Made by a program: the position numbers and the translations under genes. Shown in pieces: positions 12,380-23,983 of a DNA stretch of 64,000 bases (positions within the stretch are counted from its first letter, which is position 1; every line of letters begins with the position of its first letter). Source of the DNA: Euptelea pleiosperma (Eukaryota > Streptophyta > Magnoliopsida > Ranunculales > Eupteleaceae); NCBI GenBank assembly GCA_035048495.1, contig CM068548.1, positions 16,642,688 through 16,706,687 of the forward strand, given 5' to 3'. Below the pieces are notes generated by a model. It ran no database searches. It was not told where the DNA came from and worked only from the letters and a program-made list of their open reading frames with translations.

Positions 12380-13640
12380 CCGCCAGCTACTCAACATATT
12401 TGTATCTGGGCTTTTCCACTACTCGGGATAGAGCTTTTCAGCATTAGAGAATTGATACCGCTTACCGAAGGTCCCTATCTTGGTCCATGGTGAGCAACTT
12501 CGGGTCCGTCCATAGCACTTCCATCCATCCCTCTAACGACCGGCATCAGAATCGGCCTGTCCTCACCATGGGAAGGACATATAGCACATAAAGGAAGTGT
12601 AGACAGGTGGATCGTGAAAGGAGTTGCCGATGAGCTTGGTCTACGACCTTTCTAGTTAAGCTTATTCAGAATACCTTTCAACTGGCCTTATAATAAAGTA
12701 GTACTTTTAAACAGCCGGGCTAAGTAAGGAAAGAGAGAAGTGGGCTCTGGCCATTTTATCGGAATGGCCTAAAGGAACGTATGTAGCGTAAAGAACGTAA
12801 TGGAACCAAGCCCCATCTCATAGTTTTAAAGAAGTCCCGACGCGGACCCTATAAGAAAGACTGGTCATTATCAACGCTATGGCTTTTTCAGCTGGGGTTG
12901 GCGGCTGTATCCTCCGATTGGATACTAATAGGGGCAAAGAACAGAACATATATAACATAAGCCAAGTCAGAGGGAGCTAGAGGCTTCTCGAGACCAAAGT
13001 GCCAAGGCAGACGAGCTGAGCTAACCATTCGAGTATGAAGGGAGGGCTCAACCTTAGAGGAGAGTAGTTCCTTCTTATCCCCTTCTGGGGCTGCGGATCT
13101 CCGAGTATGCAAGTTTCCATCTCCAAAAAGAGAAGACCTTCCCTTTGTTTTGTGTTTTGGTACTTCCGAATTAGCTTCTTCTGAGTCGCCAACACCAGAT
13201 CAACCTACTGAAGTATAAGGACTACAAAAAAAAGAAAACAACGCTTCCGTCGCACTCCATTCCTTTGGCTGGGCGATCCTCTAGTGTCTTAAAAGTTTAT
13301 AAGACAAATGAAGATTCGACTGGCCAAGGAGTAGAGAGTACAGTATACATAGTATTGGTTTCAAGGGTGGAGTTATATCGAGGCTCACTCTTACGGAACC
13401 CGTTTGCCTTAAATAGTGGATTTTCTAAATAGTGGAATCTTTATAGTTCCTTGTAATGCTACAAAAGAGGGATCGCCCCTGCTACTCAATGCATTCATAT
13501 CTGGGCCATTCGCTACTTGGGACAGCATCCAAAACTAGGATTGAGACTGTATATCCAGTGTCTTCTGATCCCAGATCCGCAGGATCCATAGCACTTCCCT
13601 CCCTCTCTCATGATCGGCACAGTCCGGTTCAGTCCACCAC
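12380..13640 (+). repeat. two diverged direct copies about 1.1 kb apart
   Basis: Sequence near 12388-12570 recurs in diverged form near 13479-13635. Both copies hold, in the same order, GCTACTCAA, ATATCTGGGC or a near variant, then CCATAGCACTTCC and a CGGCA-type block. Identity is patchy with small indels, so this is an old duplication. The interval between them holds no gene that I can support. Confidence 0.55.
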
Positions 13641-14569
13641 CATCCTATTAGTCCTATTCGTCTCTCCAAGGTCCAGTTATAGATCCCCCCTCCTTGTCGT
13701 CGTCCTATTAGGCCCACCCTTCTTCCAGGCTCTAAAATCTGGCATCCCGATCGTCCGAAACAGAAGCAGAGCGAGCTGCTGAGCGAGAATCCACGTTTAA
13801 TTTTGAGTCTGTTGCTTCCGATTCTGTATTTGCAGCGGGAACAGCAGGAACTTCGTATGAAGGTGAGGCCACTGGGTAAGTAGTTCTTTTGCTATTTAGG
13901 CTTATCTTAGCTTTCAGCTAAGGTCTCCCACCGTGTAAGCAAGTACTAGTTAAGCTGCTTCAGTTAATTCCATCTCCCCATGTATTTTGCTTGAAAAAGG
14001 TCGCTCAACCCCCTTTCTATTGAATTCTAATAGAAAAGGCCCCTCGTCTTCAAGGAACTAAGTAGCTCGACCATAGCTTGTCTGTCTGTTCGAAACTCCA
14101 TAGTTGTAGATCATCTCCCGACGGGATGGTTCGTTGATTGATTTGTACGTTCGTTAAGGATGTGAATCTGTCGTGGCGAGAGGGTTTCAAGGGATGACTT
14201 ATGGTTGGTTGGGCACTCAATGTGCCTTTGCTTTCGAATCTATCTCGTTCACTCCGCTCAATCAATCTCAATCAATCCTTGCGTTTGAGAAAAGAACCTA
14301 CTTGCTCGGTCGGTCGGGCAGCGCACCTTAAGGAGAGGAACCCACAAAGCCTGTCCTTCCCTGCTTCCTCGCTCCGCTTGCTTTCAATCCGTAAACCTCA
14401 CCCGCTCCTCTCGTCTTTCCCATCTCCCTCGCTTCGATAGGTTGTCACTGCGCTTCCGTACTTGTCCGACCTACGATCAGCATGAAACAATAAGAAGTAG
14501 TGAGTGGTCGCCCCGCAGGGATATTACTTGGCCTACCTCCGGAAGGGCCCTTGCCTTTTGATCAGGTAG

Positions 14570-14944
14570 TCAGATATGCCAGTACCTAAGCCAACGAACA
14601 AGGAACGCTAGTTCCGCGCGTTTGAGCGATCGAGCAATGGACCGAACAAGCACTGGCTTGGCTGTCGCACTTGACTCGGTTCTGTAGTTTTTGTCTGGTA
14701 GCCCACGACCCCGGAGGGGCATTCTGTCAATCAATCTCTCCCTTGGCCGGATGCGCTCCTTCGGGAGGTGATCTAGCCGAAAGGTGACGAGACTTAGTAT
14801 TTTGTGGATGGGTACGCCTATGTTGAATCTTCTTTTTGTGTAGTTTAGTGCTATTCTCCCTGTCGGCGGTCGGGTCGGGCAGACGGGGCTGGGAGACACC
14901 ACGTCAGCTACCCGACCCTCCCCAAAAACAAGACATTTGAACAT
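14570..14944 (-). CDS. unassigned 124-codon ORF
   Basis: A minus-strand ATG frame of 124 residues, basic and arginine-rich, with no recognised motif. It lies about 150 bp from the rrn18 fragment, in mitochondrial-type sequence. The basic composition recalls organellar ribosomal proteins but I can match it to none. The overlapping minus-strand frame (14908-15228) is probably non-coding. Function is unknown. Confidence 0.25.
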   Translation of the reverse strand: MFKCLVFGEGRVADVVSPSPVCPTRPPTGRIALNYTKRRFNIGVPIHKILSLVTFRLDHLPKERIRPRERLIDRMPLRGRGLPDKNYRTESSATAKPVLVRSIARSLKRAELAFLVRWLRYWHI

Positions 14945-15089
14945 AGAGTTGAGTCTAACCCATATATATTGGTTGAGGGGGAGCGGGGTTTGCTTCCTTC
15001 AACAAGATCAACAAAAAGGAGGCTTGCCTCAATCAAGACACATGGGTTATCGTATGTCACGTTAGTCAAGTTCAGGGACTGGCGTTCGT

Positions 15090-15134
15090 TCGTAACAAGG
15101 TAGCCGTAGGGAAACCTGTGGCTGGATTGAATCC
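15090..15134 (+). rRNA. rrn18: rrn18 3'-terminal fragment (mitochondrial SSU rRNA)
   Basis: The string CGTAACAAGGTAGCCGTAGG, followed by an A-rich version of the terminal helix and then GGCTGGATTGAATCC, is the extreme 3' end of the plant mitochondrial small-subunit rRNA. The usual GGGGAACC reads GGGAAACC here. The immediately upstream sequence does not match the rRNA, so only about 45 bases are present. It is a displaced fragment and not a working gene. Short rRNA pieces are common in recombined plant mitochondrial DNA and in nuclear copies of it. Confidence 0.85.
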
Positions 15135-15339
15135 CTTTCCCAGGTATAAGTGAGTGATAGGGCAAAAAGGAGGGGGTGATGGAGTTTAAAGAAGAACCGT
15201 TTGGGAAATGAATGGGAAAACTAAGCAAAGGGATTTACTTGAACGTTTGAGACGGGAAGACGGGAGTTTGAAAAGGAAGGACCAGCGTCTGGATTGGTTC
15301 AGGACCGTTACCAGAAGACCGATTACGACAGTTGACAGT

Positions 15340-17970
15340 TGACAGATGAGAGATTCCAGCTACAGGCTAGAGGGAAGACAAAGGAGACATATTGAAAGGC
15401 AGGAATTCGTGGACCGATTGCGCATACGAGATATATTTCATACAGATTGAGCAACTATTTATTGAATGAAAGCGCTGCACCTATTACCGATGATTTGCTT
15501 TCTTGTGCCTATTACCAGATTATTGCTTACGACAGATGACCGATCCAATTGGACAGACAGCTGACAGCTAGCGATTGAGACAGTTGAGACCGATACAGTA
15601 CGAGACACGCAGAACACATTGAAAGTGACCGATTGCAACTTGAATTCCTTTAAATAGTTCCGATTCCAGATTCGCTGCTAACAAGGGCGGGAAGGGGCAT
15701 ATCTTTCTAAAGGCAGGAATTCGTGGACGGATTCCAGCGATGATAGCCGGATTGCGAGAGTTAGATTCCCGATTCCCGATTCTCGATTCGCTAAACAGAA
15801 GAGAGATTCCAAAAGAGAGATTCGCTGCTAACAAGGGCAATGATACAGCTTTCATACAGAAATCGTTTCACTACTGAAACTGAAATCGATTCACTGATTG
15901 CTGCACCAATGCTATTGCTACCGTTAAGCATGTTCGCTTACCTAATTGCTTAAGCTGAAACTGAAATTGCATGCTTACTTCCATCAGCTTGAATCCGCTT
16001 ACCTAGAAGATCTATTTCAGAGGCATTGTGACTATCGAGAAATTGCCATTGAGAGCTATTCCTGAACTCAAGAACTACAGGGCAGGCGTTTTTAACCCTC
16101 CACCTTCGGAAAGCACCTTAACAATACTAAAGGCATATCCGGCTTAAGCTATTCTTGCATCTCCAGCCCCGGCACCTCTTTCTTTTGCACCTCCCTATAG
16201 CCAGCCTGGAACTCCTCTTTGCTTTCCTCTGATCTAATGAATGCGCATATGAGCCTTTATAGTAGAAGTAGAAGGGGCTTTCTTTCAGAACCTCTAGCCC
16301 CCCTATGCGACACCTGCCTTTACCTTCTAGCCTGGGTGAGCACCTGTTCTGGCATATTCTACTGAGGTAGCTTGACTATCGACCGATGCCAGCCTGCCGT
16401 TACGTTCTTTAGGATAGTTTACTAGCCCTAAACCAACGGCTTGCAGCACCCTTACTAGTCCTTGTCTTATAAGGTTTTCTTGCTTCCTGGCTTGACTCTT
16501 TTAGCTTATTAGCTTATAGGTTTCCTAGCTTGCTGCACTCTGATCTAATATTTTATATCAGGTAGCCTTCCTACTGGATGCTAGCATTCCTCTTTTCTAA
16601 AGTGTCATTCACTCTGTAGCCTGAAAAGCCTATTTTCGAGACTTGTTAGAGGTTCAGTAAATCCCCTTATCTGATAGCTGTAACAGGCCTGAGACTTAAA
16701 TCAAATAGGTCATAGAGAGAGACTGATGCAAGGCTTAGTATCTCAGGATTCCTTGCTGCTTGCTGCACTCTTTTAGCTTATTAGCTTATAGGCTTCCTAG
16801 CTTCAGGCTTCCTAGCTTCCGGCTTATGGTCCAAAGGAAGGAGCTTGAAGACAGTTCATTGCGCATAAGAAGTACTAGACAAGCCTTTACCTTCCTTCAC
16901 TCATTCACTCTTGAACTGGCTTTCCTCTAATGGGCTGAGCTTTCCTCTAATGGGCTTATTTCCTAGCTGCACTCGTCTATGCGACCTCACCCCCTATGCA
17001 TGCGACCGATGCCCCTATGCGTATGCACCTATCGACCGATGCCCCTATAGCCAGCCTTGCACTTCCAGATAGTCCCGTACCAGAGTTAAGGGCAGGAGAT
17101 CTATTTAAGACAGATTTCGTACGGATTGCGATTGCACAGAGGCTTAGCTCAAAGGAAAGTACTTGCAGATAGTCCCTAGCGCATAAGTAGAGTCTTTGAG
17201 TTCTAAAGGGAAGAGAAGAGAACTATTTAATAAAAGTTAAGAGCTTAACTGCTTACCTGTACTGCTACTGCTACTACCAATTTGCTTAAGACTGCTATGT
17301 TTGACTTAACCATTCCTTAATTTAATAAAGTAAGGAAAGTCAATAGATGTCCAAAACTATAAGCACTCTCCTATATGAGATAGCTTTGAATGTCTTTTCT
17401 TTCAGAACCTCTCTTCACTCTCCGGCTTCCTGGCTTGACTCTGATCTTAATTGCATTACCTTGCTTCTATAAAAGTCAACAACTAATCGCTACCATTCTT
17501 CTGCTACACTTGAAACGTTTGAACTGGAGTTCTCGCTCTTAGGCAAGTACCGTAGGAGAAAGCCTATTACAAAAGTATACGAGTATGAAAGGGCAGGAGA
17601 TATCTTGAATACTGAAATCGATTAACTGCCTGCCTATTACCTCTGTGCTTATAGGATGCCTTGCTTTCCTATCCCTTCGCTTGCTTCCTTCTAAGGCTCG
17701 AACTACAACAAGAGTCCGAGCTCCTGTTCTTGCATATGAGCGCTCGCTAGCATTCCTCTGTGCTATAGTTTCATTCAAGTCGATATTGTACTTTACTTTA
17801 AAGAGATCCGTAGGCGAAAGCTAGTCTCCTAAACGAAGCTTTGGGAACTCTAGGATTCCTTGCTTCAGTCTGCTAGGCTGGATTACAGGCTTGACTCTGC
17901 TAGGCTGGATTACAGGCTAGCGATTGAAGTGGTACAAAAGAGCTTGAAGATACTTCCTTAGTCACCAGTA
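15340..17970 (+). repeat. patchwork of recurring short words
   Basis: No gene is seen. The stretch is built from recurring phrases of 10-25 bases in shuffled order. Examples: GCTGCTAACAAGGGC (two times), GGAATTCGTGGAC (two times), TTAGCTTATTAGCTTATAGG (near 16500 and 16770), GGCTGGATTACAGGCT (two times near 17880-17920), CCGATGCCCCTATG and relatives (near 17000-17040), and ATTACCGATG/ATTACCAGAT. The same texture returns at 29990-30234 and 33083-33400. There is no fixed period, so it is not a simple tandem array. Confidence 0.65.
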
Positions 17971-17971
17971 G

Positions 17972-18375
17972 AGTTCTAAAGGAAAGGGAAGAGAGAGATT
18001 GAATAAAAGGAAAGGAATCAAACAAGCAAGGGATCGCGCCAATGCTTGCTATAAGAATTGCCTACCAACGGATAAAGCCTATTACACAAGTCTAGTTATA
18101 AAGGTTCAGTATAAAGAACCCACAACAGTTCTTCCTCATCAGCTTCCTCGCCTAATGAAAGAGTTACTCCGTAGCAGAGAGATGAAGCAAGAGCTCGCGG
18201 CCTACAAGGCTGATCCGAGGCGATCTCAGTACGTGCAAGATTTCTCTGAAGAACAACAAGCTCAAAACAGAGATCGCTGGTTAAAGAATAGGCTCATGAC
18301 TAGGAGGAGGCTTTCTCTTCTTGACTTCATCTATGGAGGACAAGTAGCAGCAGCAAGATCCTCTAAATGGGTATC
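17972..18375 (+). pseudogene. endogenous pararetrovirus ORF, left part
   Basis: An open frame runs from the stop at 17969-17971 to the border of LTR copy 1 (the first possible start is a TTG at 17999; there is no ATG). The predicted protein is basic and helical in its middle (KELLRSREMKQELAAYKAD) and rich in glutamine. The frame breaks at codon TCT exactly where LTR copy 1 inserted, and picks up in the same phase after the second target duplication at 20905. I infer it belongs to the same Caulimoviridae-like polyprotein as 20910-23160, upstream of the capsid region. On its own the family assignment would be weak. Confidence 0.5.
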
Positions 18376-20904
18376 TGAAAGTAGGATTTTTTCGCGTCGT
18401 TGATTACGGAAACCCTAATTCTAACACATTTGTAATTAATCCGAGATTGTAATCCTGCAAAATTCAGAGATTCTAGCATAGGGATTCGTGTCGGATGTTG
18501 ATCCGCACTCGGGATTAGTCGGATTAGCGCGATTTAGAACATAAAACAACGAAAATTCCTACAGAACTTGATGGTGGGGTGAGATTGGTGATTGACGTGA
18601 TTATTAAAATATGATTTTAGTCATAGTTTCAAGATTAAGCTGCATTGAAAGAAATTAAAAACAAAACAACTAAACATAATAATCACATTGCTTTATTGCT
18701 TCATCAAATGTGCATATAATCATTAAACAAGTAAGAAAACCTAACTAGAAAGCATGGAGATTAGAGAGATAAATGGAGTATTTAGAGAGAGAAGATGCTA
18801 ATACCTAGAGAGAGAAAATAGATAGATAGAGAGAGAAAGAAATAGAGAGAGACAACTAAATTTCTAGAGAGAGAGAACTTTAAAGAGATGAAGAGAAGTT
18901 TAAGAGAGAGAAAGAAAGAGAAGAGAGAGAAAGCTAAGAAGGGGAGAACTTACCACTATCTTACCTTGAAAGGTGGAGATCGGAGATCACCATTGATGAA
19001 GCTTATGAGGTGGCTGGAGTTGATTGGGCATGGAGGGATGGTGCTGATTCTCCAACCGTTTGTGATTAGGGAGGTGCGAACCAGCGTTAATGGTGACTGG
19101 TAGCAATGGAAAATAGAGAAGCTCAAGCACGTTAGGGAGTGGTAAGGCTGCTGATGTGCACAGCAGCATCGTGAAACACCACAACTAGTGGACCGTGAGG
19201 AGCACTTGTCGTGCACGCTAAGGTGCTGCAGGTGTGAATGGTGAGGATGCACCCTTGCTGGTATCCGTGTGGAGAATGGAGGCGCTGTGGTGGAGTGCAG
19301 TCCAGTAGGTGGAGCTCGCGGACCAGATCTGAATGAAGAGGCCGTGTGGTTGCAGGTTGGACGCACCAGCAGGTGCGTTAGCTGGAGAAGGAAAAGATGA
19401 AGAAGGTGGTGGTGAAGGTGAAGGCGGTGATGTTGAAGGAAGATGGATGGGGTGCAAAGGCACCAACGTTAGATGGAGGCGGTGGAAGAAGGATGTGCAG
19501 GGGGTCGTTATGTGCTGCAAATGGATGGAGCAGCATCGGCAGGAGGAGTGGAGGAGCAGAGCAAAGGAGTTGCAGACCTGCCAGAGTTGCAGGTCTGCCC
19601 GAAGAAGGAGGAGGCGGAGCAAGGTGGATGGGCAGTAGGGAAGAAAAGAGAAAGAAGGGAGCCGAGAGATGCTGTAGGCAGAGGAAGGAGGCCGTAGTAG
19701 GGAAGAATAAACTCCGGCCGGAAAGAAGAAGAAGAAGAAGAAAAAGGAGAAGGAAAAGGAGAGGAAGAAGTGGAAATCGTGGGGGGGTTTAAAGGAAAAG
19801 GAGAGGTGAAGATGGGAGGGGGATTAGGGTTCAAACGAACCCTTCTCCTTCCCTTTTAAAGCTCCCTATTTCCTTTAATGGAAATATTTTTTTTGAAAAT
19901 AAAAAATAAGAAAAATAATTTTTTTTTTTTTTAAAGTAAAACACTACTTTTCTTTGGGGAATTTCCCCATTTAGTGGACCCCCTATTTTTTAAAATTTAA
20001 TTGAAATTATTTTGAAATTCACGGGGTCCACTAAATGGTCGGACAGCGGGTCGATGATGATGGGCCCGGCTATTGGCCCACATGGAATGATGATGTCCAT
20101 CGTCTCACAAGATGATGTGACAGACAATCTGATGGCGATCGGATGGATGGTGACTTGATTGGGACCCAGATTGGTAGATCGACGGATCTAGAGAGATCTA
20201 AAGGTCCGGTGGAAGATCCAATGGTCCGATTGAAGATCCAACGGTCAGAAAGCTAAGGGAGATGAGATAGAGCCAATGGGCAGGAGTTCTGGGGTTAGGT
20301 CAGTAGATTCGAGGACCGAGAGATGAAGAGAGAGAGAATAAGGAGAGATGAGAGAGAAAATATCAGAAATGGAGATAAAAGTATTGGTAGAGGGTCTGGA
20401 ACCCTGGTCTTCACTGCGAGCATCCTCACGCTTCTCCAGTAGAGTAGACTATCATTCCTTGCTGACTCATGTGGCTTTAAACGCTTTGGTCCGTCTCTTG
20501 GTCATTGGCTCTCCTACTCTCTTCGTTCTTTGGGCCGGCTTTTTGGTTCTCTTATTCAGCCCATATTTGGCCCATATCTTCTAGTCATAGCATGTGGGCT
20601 CTTTAAGCTTTGATAATGGGCTTTCCTGATCGATGTGGGCTCGCAAGTCTCGAGAATTGTCCCATCGGGGTTTCCTGCGATAGAAGAAGCGCGTAATGAG
20701 ACTCTATCAGAATGACTTAATGTCTAGACTTCCAAAAATGTGTTTAATACATGCAAATATACAATTTCATCCAGAAAAGTGTGTTCTACGTAACAAAAGA
20801 GACTCTTACGTAGAAAAGTAGATAAATAGAGTATTTTAACGTAGGAGAGTGCGAAAACACTTAGAAGATAACAGTGGAAAATACGAACTCTTAAGCGAAT
20901 ATCA
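18376..20904 (-). mobile_element. solo LTR, family copy 1
   Basis: The element starts TGAAAGTAGG and ends GAATATCA, giving retroviral-type TG...CA ends over 2529 bp. It is flanked by a perfect 5-bp target duplication, GTATC, at 18371-18375 and 20905-20909. It has no coding capacity, primer site, second LTR or internal region, so it is a solo LTR left by LTR-LTR recombination. Internal order matches copies 2-5: GA-rich tract, hairpin zone, GAA tract, TATA-like box, palindrome, poly-T/A, GGGGTCCACTAA inverted pair, and a conserved terminal ~700 bp. The sense strand is inferred as minus from the TATA-like TTTAAAAG box and the CT-rich leader. It interrupts a pararetroviral reading frame. Confidence 0.92.
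19572..19598 (+). repeat. LTR leader hairpin, copy 1
   Basis: GCAGACCTGC (19572-19581) and GCAGGTCTGC (19589-19598) are perfect 10-bp arms around a 7-nt loop. It belongs to the AGTTGCAG hairpin family found in every LTR copy. Confidence 0.8.
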
Positions 20905-20909
20905 GTATC

Positions 20910-22008
20910 TCAAGATGGAAAACCATTGGGAGACTCAGTGTTTCCACCCTTCACTAATCTCGACATGGGAGAAGGAGTCACGGCAGCTCCTATAATAGTC
21001 CCGAGTCGGATAGATGAAGGGACCAGCTACATTCACCAACAGCTCAACTTGACAAATACAACTCTGAAGGCCCTTGCCCTTGACAGTAAAGAAAGTAGGA
21101 CCTGACCTCTGTGAAGAGGTGAGGAATTTACAAGCTGTGGTGAACCAAATCAAAGACAGCCTGACAGTTGTCCCAGATACTCCCCTTACTCCATAGGCTT
21201 CTCCAGCATGGGCAGGAAAGGGGAAGGAGCCCGTCGTAGTACCAGTACCAACCCAAGTCCCTTTGAAAGGCGGTCTCTTGTCTCAGATCCCTATGTTCCA
21301 GCCACCTACTTCCTCTGAAGGGAGTACTGTTATAGAAGGAATCAAAATAGTCACTGGAACCAGCAGAACCTCTGTCCCATCCAAGAGAATCAAAAGAGAA
21401 TACTTAATCAACATGGCCCATGGATGCGGATGGATTAGCGATGATAATTCAAGCAGTTCAGAAGGTGAAGAAGAAGAGATAACTCATGACATTAGAGCTG
21501 TCATCAATGGAAGAAGGCCCCCAATAGATCTGGCCTACGAAGATAAGCTTCCCTATGATCATGGCTTTGACGGAAGATCTATCTATCCTTGGTTGTTAGA
21601 CGGTATGAACAAGCAGCAGATTCATAAAGTCTTATCTTTTATGGTAGCAGCTGCAAATGCCTATACTGCCCAAGGTTACTCAGCTCACCAAGCTTTGGAA
21701 GCTATCACTGGGGGATTTATTGGATCCCCACCCCAAAAAAATGCATGGTGGACAGCCATACCAGATCCAACAAAGGAAGCTTTAAAGAACTCGTTTGCCC
21801 AGAATCCTGATGGCACACCGGCACTAGATAATCGAGGGAAAATAATCTACACATGCATCACCCTGCTGTTATCTACCATCTATAAGCATTTCTGCGGACC
21901 CTTCGAAAATACCAAATGGCAACATCGAGAAGCTCTCCTCAACCTCCGGATTTCTACTTTGCGAGACTATGAATGGTACAAGTAGAACTTCCTATCCAGG
22001 ATTTATTT
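20910..22008 (+). pseudogene. endogenous pararetrovirus capsid-like region
   Basis: Sequence starting right after LTR copy 1 continues the viral frame with at least two internal stops before an ATG frame at 21263-21985. That 240-residue segment has an acidic serine-rich stretch (SSSSEGEEEE), then LPYDHGFDGR, WLLDGM and a tryptophan-containing block ending LRDYEWYK. This pattern is what I know from capsid/gag-like regions of endogenous plant pararetroviruses (Caulimoviridae). After 21985 a stop interrupts the frame, and recognisable protein continues in broken frames. In life this region would form the particle core; here it is clearly dead. The exact genus is not determined. Confidence 0.6.
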
Positions 22009-22230
22009 CCTAGATACTTCAACTCAGCCATCTGGAAGGACAAGCTCATAGCTGGACTTCCAAAGGCTTTTTCTGATCTTGTCCGAGCTAAGCTTGGGAA
22101 CATGAATCTAGCCGAAGCAACGTATGGATAAGTCCTTTCCCATATAGAAAAAATTATTGGAGAATATTACCCCTATCTATCACGGCGAAAAGGAAAAAGG
22201 CATCGAGCAACTGAAAAGAAGCATTGTTGA

Positions 22231-22449
22231 ATGGGAGAAGGAGAAATTTGTGAGCAGTTTGGCTATCAACAGATTGAAAAGCCGAAACCTCGAAGAACTA
22301 TAAAGAGGCAAGAAGCATCGACATCAGCGCCGCCGCAAAGGAGACAACCACGGCAAGCCCCTCCACAGAGAAAGGGAAAGCGGGTTGTATGCTACAACTG
22401 CAAGAAGGAAGGACATCTGGCCAGAGATTGTCAAGGAAAAGAAGTTTGA
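22231..22449 (+). pseudogene. pararetroviral CCHC zinc knuckle segment
   Basis: A 72-residue frame, basic and proline/arginine-rich in its first two thirds, ends in CYNCKKEGHLARDC. This is a complete CX2CX4HX4C zinc knuckle, the nucleic-acid-binding signature of retroviral gag and caulimovirid capsid proteins. Its position downstream of the capsid-like block is the expected order. The knuckle residues are intact although the surrounding frame is broken by stops and frameshifts, so this is a fragment. Confidence 0.75.
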
Positions 22450-22710
22450 GCCGTCTCTAAGGAGACTGAACCTCCCTCAAGGTCAGAGGCAGAAGAATGC
22501 AACTGCGATGAGGGTGCATGCCTCTGTTATGACCCAGACTCTGAAGAATAAGGAGTAGTTGCGATGGCCTCTTCAAGGTCACCCAGAGGGGTGACAAGGA
22601 CCCCCATTGATCCTCGACATTTCATCTCCATGAAAGATGTTGAGCAGATATCTCAGGCGTAGCTCACATACTCTCAGCCTATTTCTAAGGGTGAACTAGA
22701 AGTTGTAATA

Positions 22711-22935
22711 GTGGCGCTCAGAAGAGAATTGCAAGATCTGGCTACCAGAATTCAGGCCTTGGAATTAAGAGCTTTCCAGGGCAATCACCAGATACCTGAA
22801 GAAAGTCCGGCCGCCTCAGATGAAGAGAGCGAAAAGATGTTTGTTGGCACGCTCTCTCAGGATAAGAAAAGATGGATAATCAAGGTAATAGATCAGGTGG
22901 GGAAAGAATCAATTTTTACATATGCCCTTATTTGA
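22711..22935 (+). pseudogene. pararetroviral linker segment
   Basis: A 74-residue frame starts MALRRELQDLATRIQALELR, a short amphipathic, probably coiled-coil helix, followed by an acidic stretch (EESPAASDEESEK). It lies between the zinc knuckle and the protease-like segment, where caulimovirid polyproteins have a poorly conserved linker. I assign it by position only. Confidence 0.4.
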
Positions 22936-22974
22936 TAGGGCTCTGGATCAGACTTCAATTGTTTCCATGAAGCC

Positions 22975-23160
22975 TTGGTCCCTGTCCAACGACGAGAGAA
23001 GACTTGGAGGAAAGTCTTCGCTGTAGACGGAGGAATGACGAATGCAAATTCAAGGGCTAGGAATGTCAAGGTTCATCTTACTGAGGAGATCCGAGAGAAG
23101 TTCCACCTCATGATATTTTCAGATATGCAGTACGATGTCCTCCTGGGGCTTCCATTTTGA
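22975..23160 (+). pseudogene. pararetroviral aspartic protease-like fragment
   Basis: A short frame contains FAVDGGMTNANS and ends YDVLLGLPF. The order and spacing match the pepsin-like protease of plant pararetroviruses and retrotransposons, where a D-T/S-G active site comes first and a YD-LLG-PF type strand about 40 residues later. Here the active-site triplet reads DGG, so the enzyme would probably be inactive. The reading frame stops right after the LPF motif, and no reverse transcriptase follows at this locus. Confidence 0.5.
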
Positions 23161-23983
23161 AGAAGGATAAAAGAGCTCAAGATTCAAGAAGATGGGATAT
23201 CGGGATGTCTAAGCAAAAGGTATTTTCATCTTCTGTTTTGCAGACCGCCTGGAGAAGAAAGTTTTTCCCCATCAATTAAAGACAACCGGGAAATTCACAC
23301 GGAGATACGATTCGGGTCATTCAGCCCCATCAATATTAAAGTTGGGCGAACAATAATCAGAATCAAACTTCTTTTCTTTTAAATATCTGTTGATTGTTAA
23401 TACGTATATAAAAGATCTTCTTTTTCAGGGTTAAAAATCAATTAATAAATCTTCTTTTCTTTCCGGAAGTAATTAAATCACGGCACCAGAGTGTTCTATT
23501 TGTCTTCTATTCTTTTCTTTGAAGAAGGAAAGGTTTAGCTTGAACGATAGGGAATTAGATCAATAACTTAAAAGGCCGATCTTTATCTGAGCCTCTACTA
23601 TAAGGTCGATCTTGATCCCTACAATTTCTTTCTCAATTGGCATTGCCTTCACCCCTGGGGTTGGCTTTTTATACACGCATACTGTGCTTAGTTAGCTTAC
23701 TCGTTAGCTTCAGTACATCTTCATTAGCATACCATTAGTTAGTCAGTTGGTTAGTAACCACATCACCATTAGCACACCATATTGGATATAGCATTTAGTA
23801 ATTTAGTAATTGAGTACAATAAGCAAGCGAGTGACTGGAACAGTAGATACAATAGACTTGTTCCCTTGCCTCCCTCCTTCCTCTGACCCCCCTCCCAAGC
23901 AAAGCATTTATTCATTACATACATACGTACTGGAACAAGGAACGGAAGGTACAAGACGGGGAAGCAAGAGTAGGGAGCGGCGG
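23161..23983. other. non-coding, mitochondrial-type, no gene seen
   Basis: AT-rich to mixed sequence with TTCTTTT tracts and repeated TTAGTTAG/CATTAG words near 23690-23820. I see no reading frame or RNA gene that I can support. Confidence 0.4.

Noticed and set aside
14908..15228. Minus-strand 106-codon frame over the rrn18 fragment
   Set aside because: It is antisense to the rRNA tip, overlaps a better frame and has no motif.
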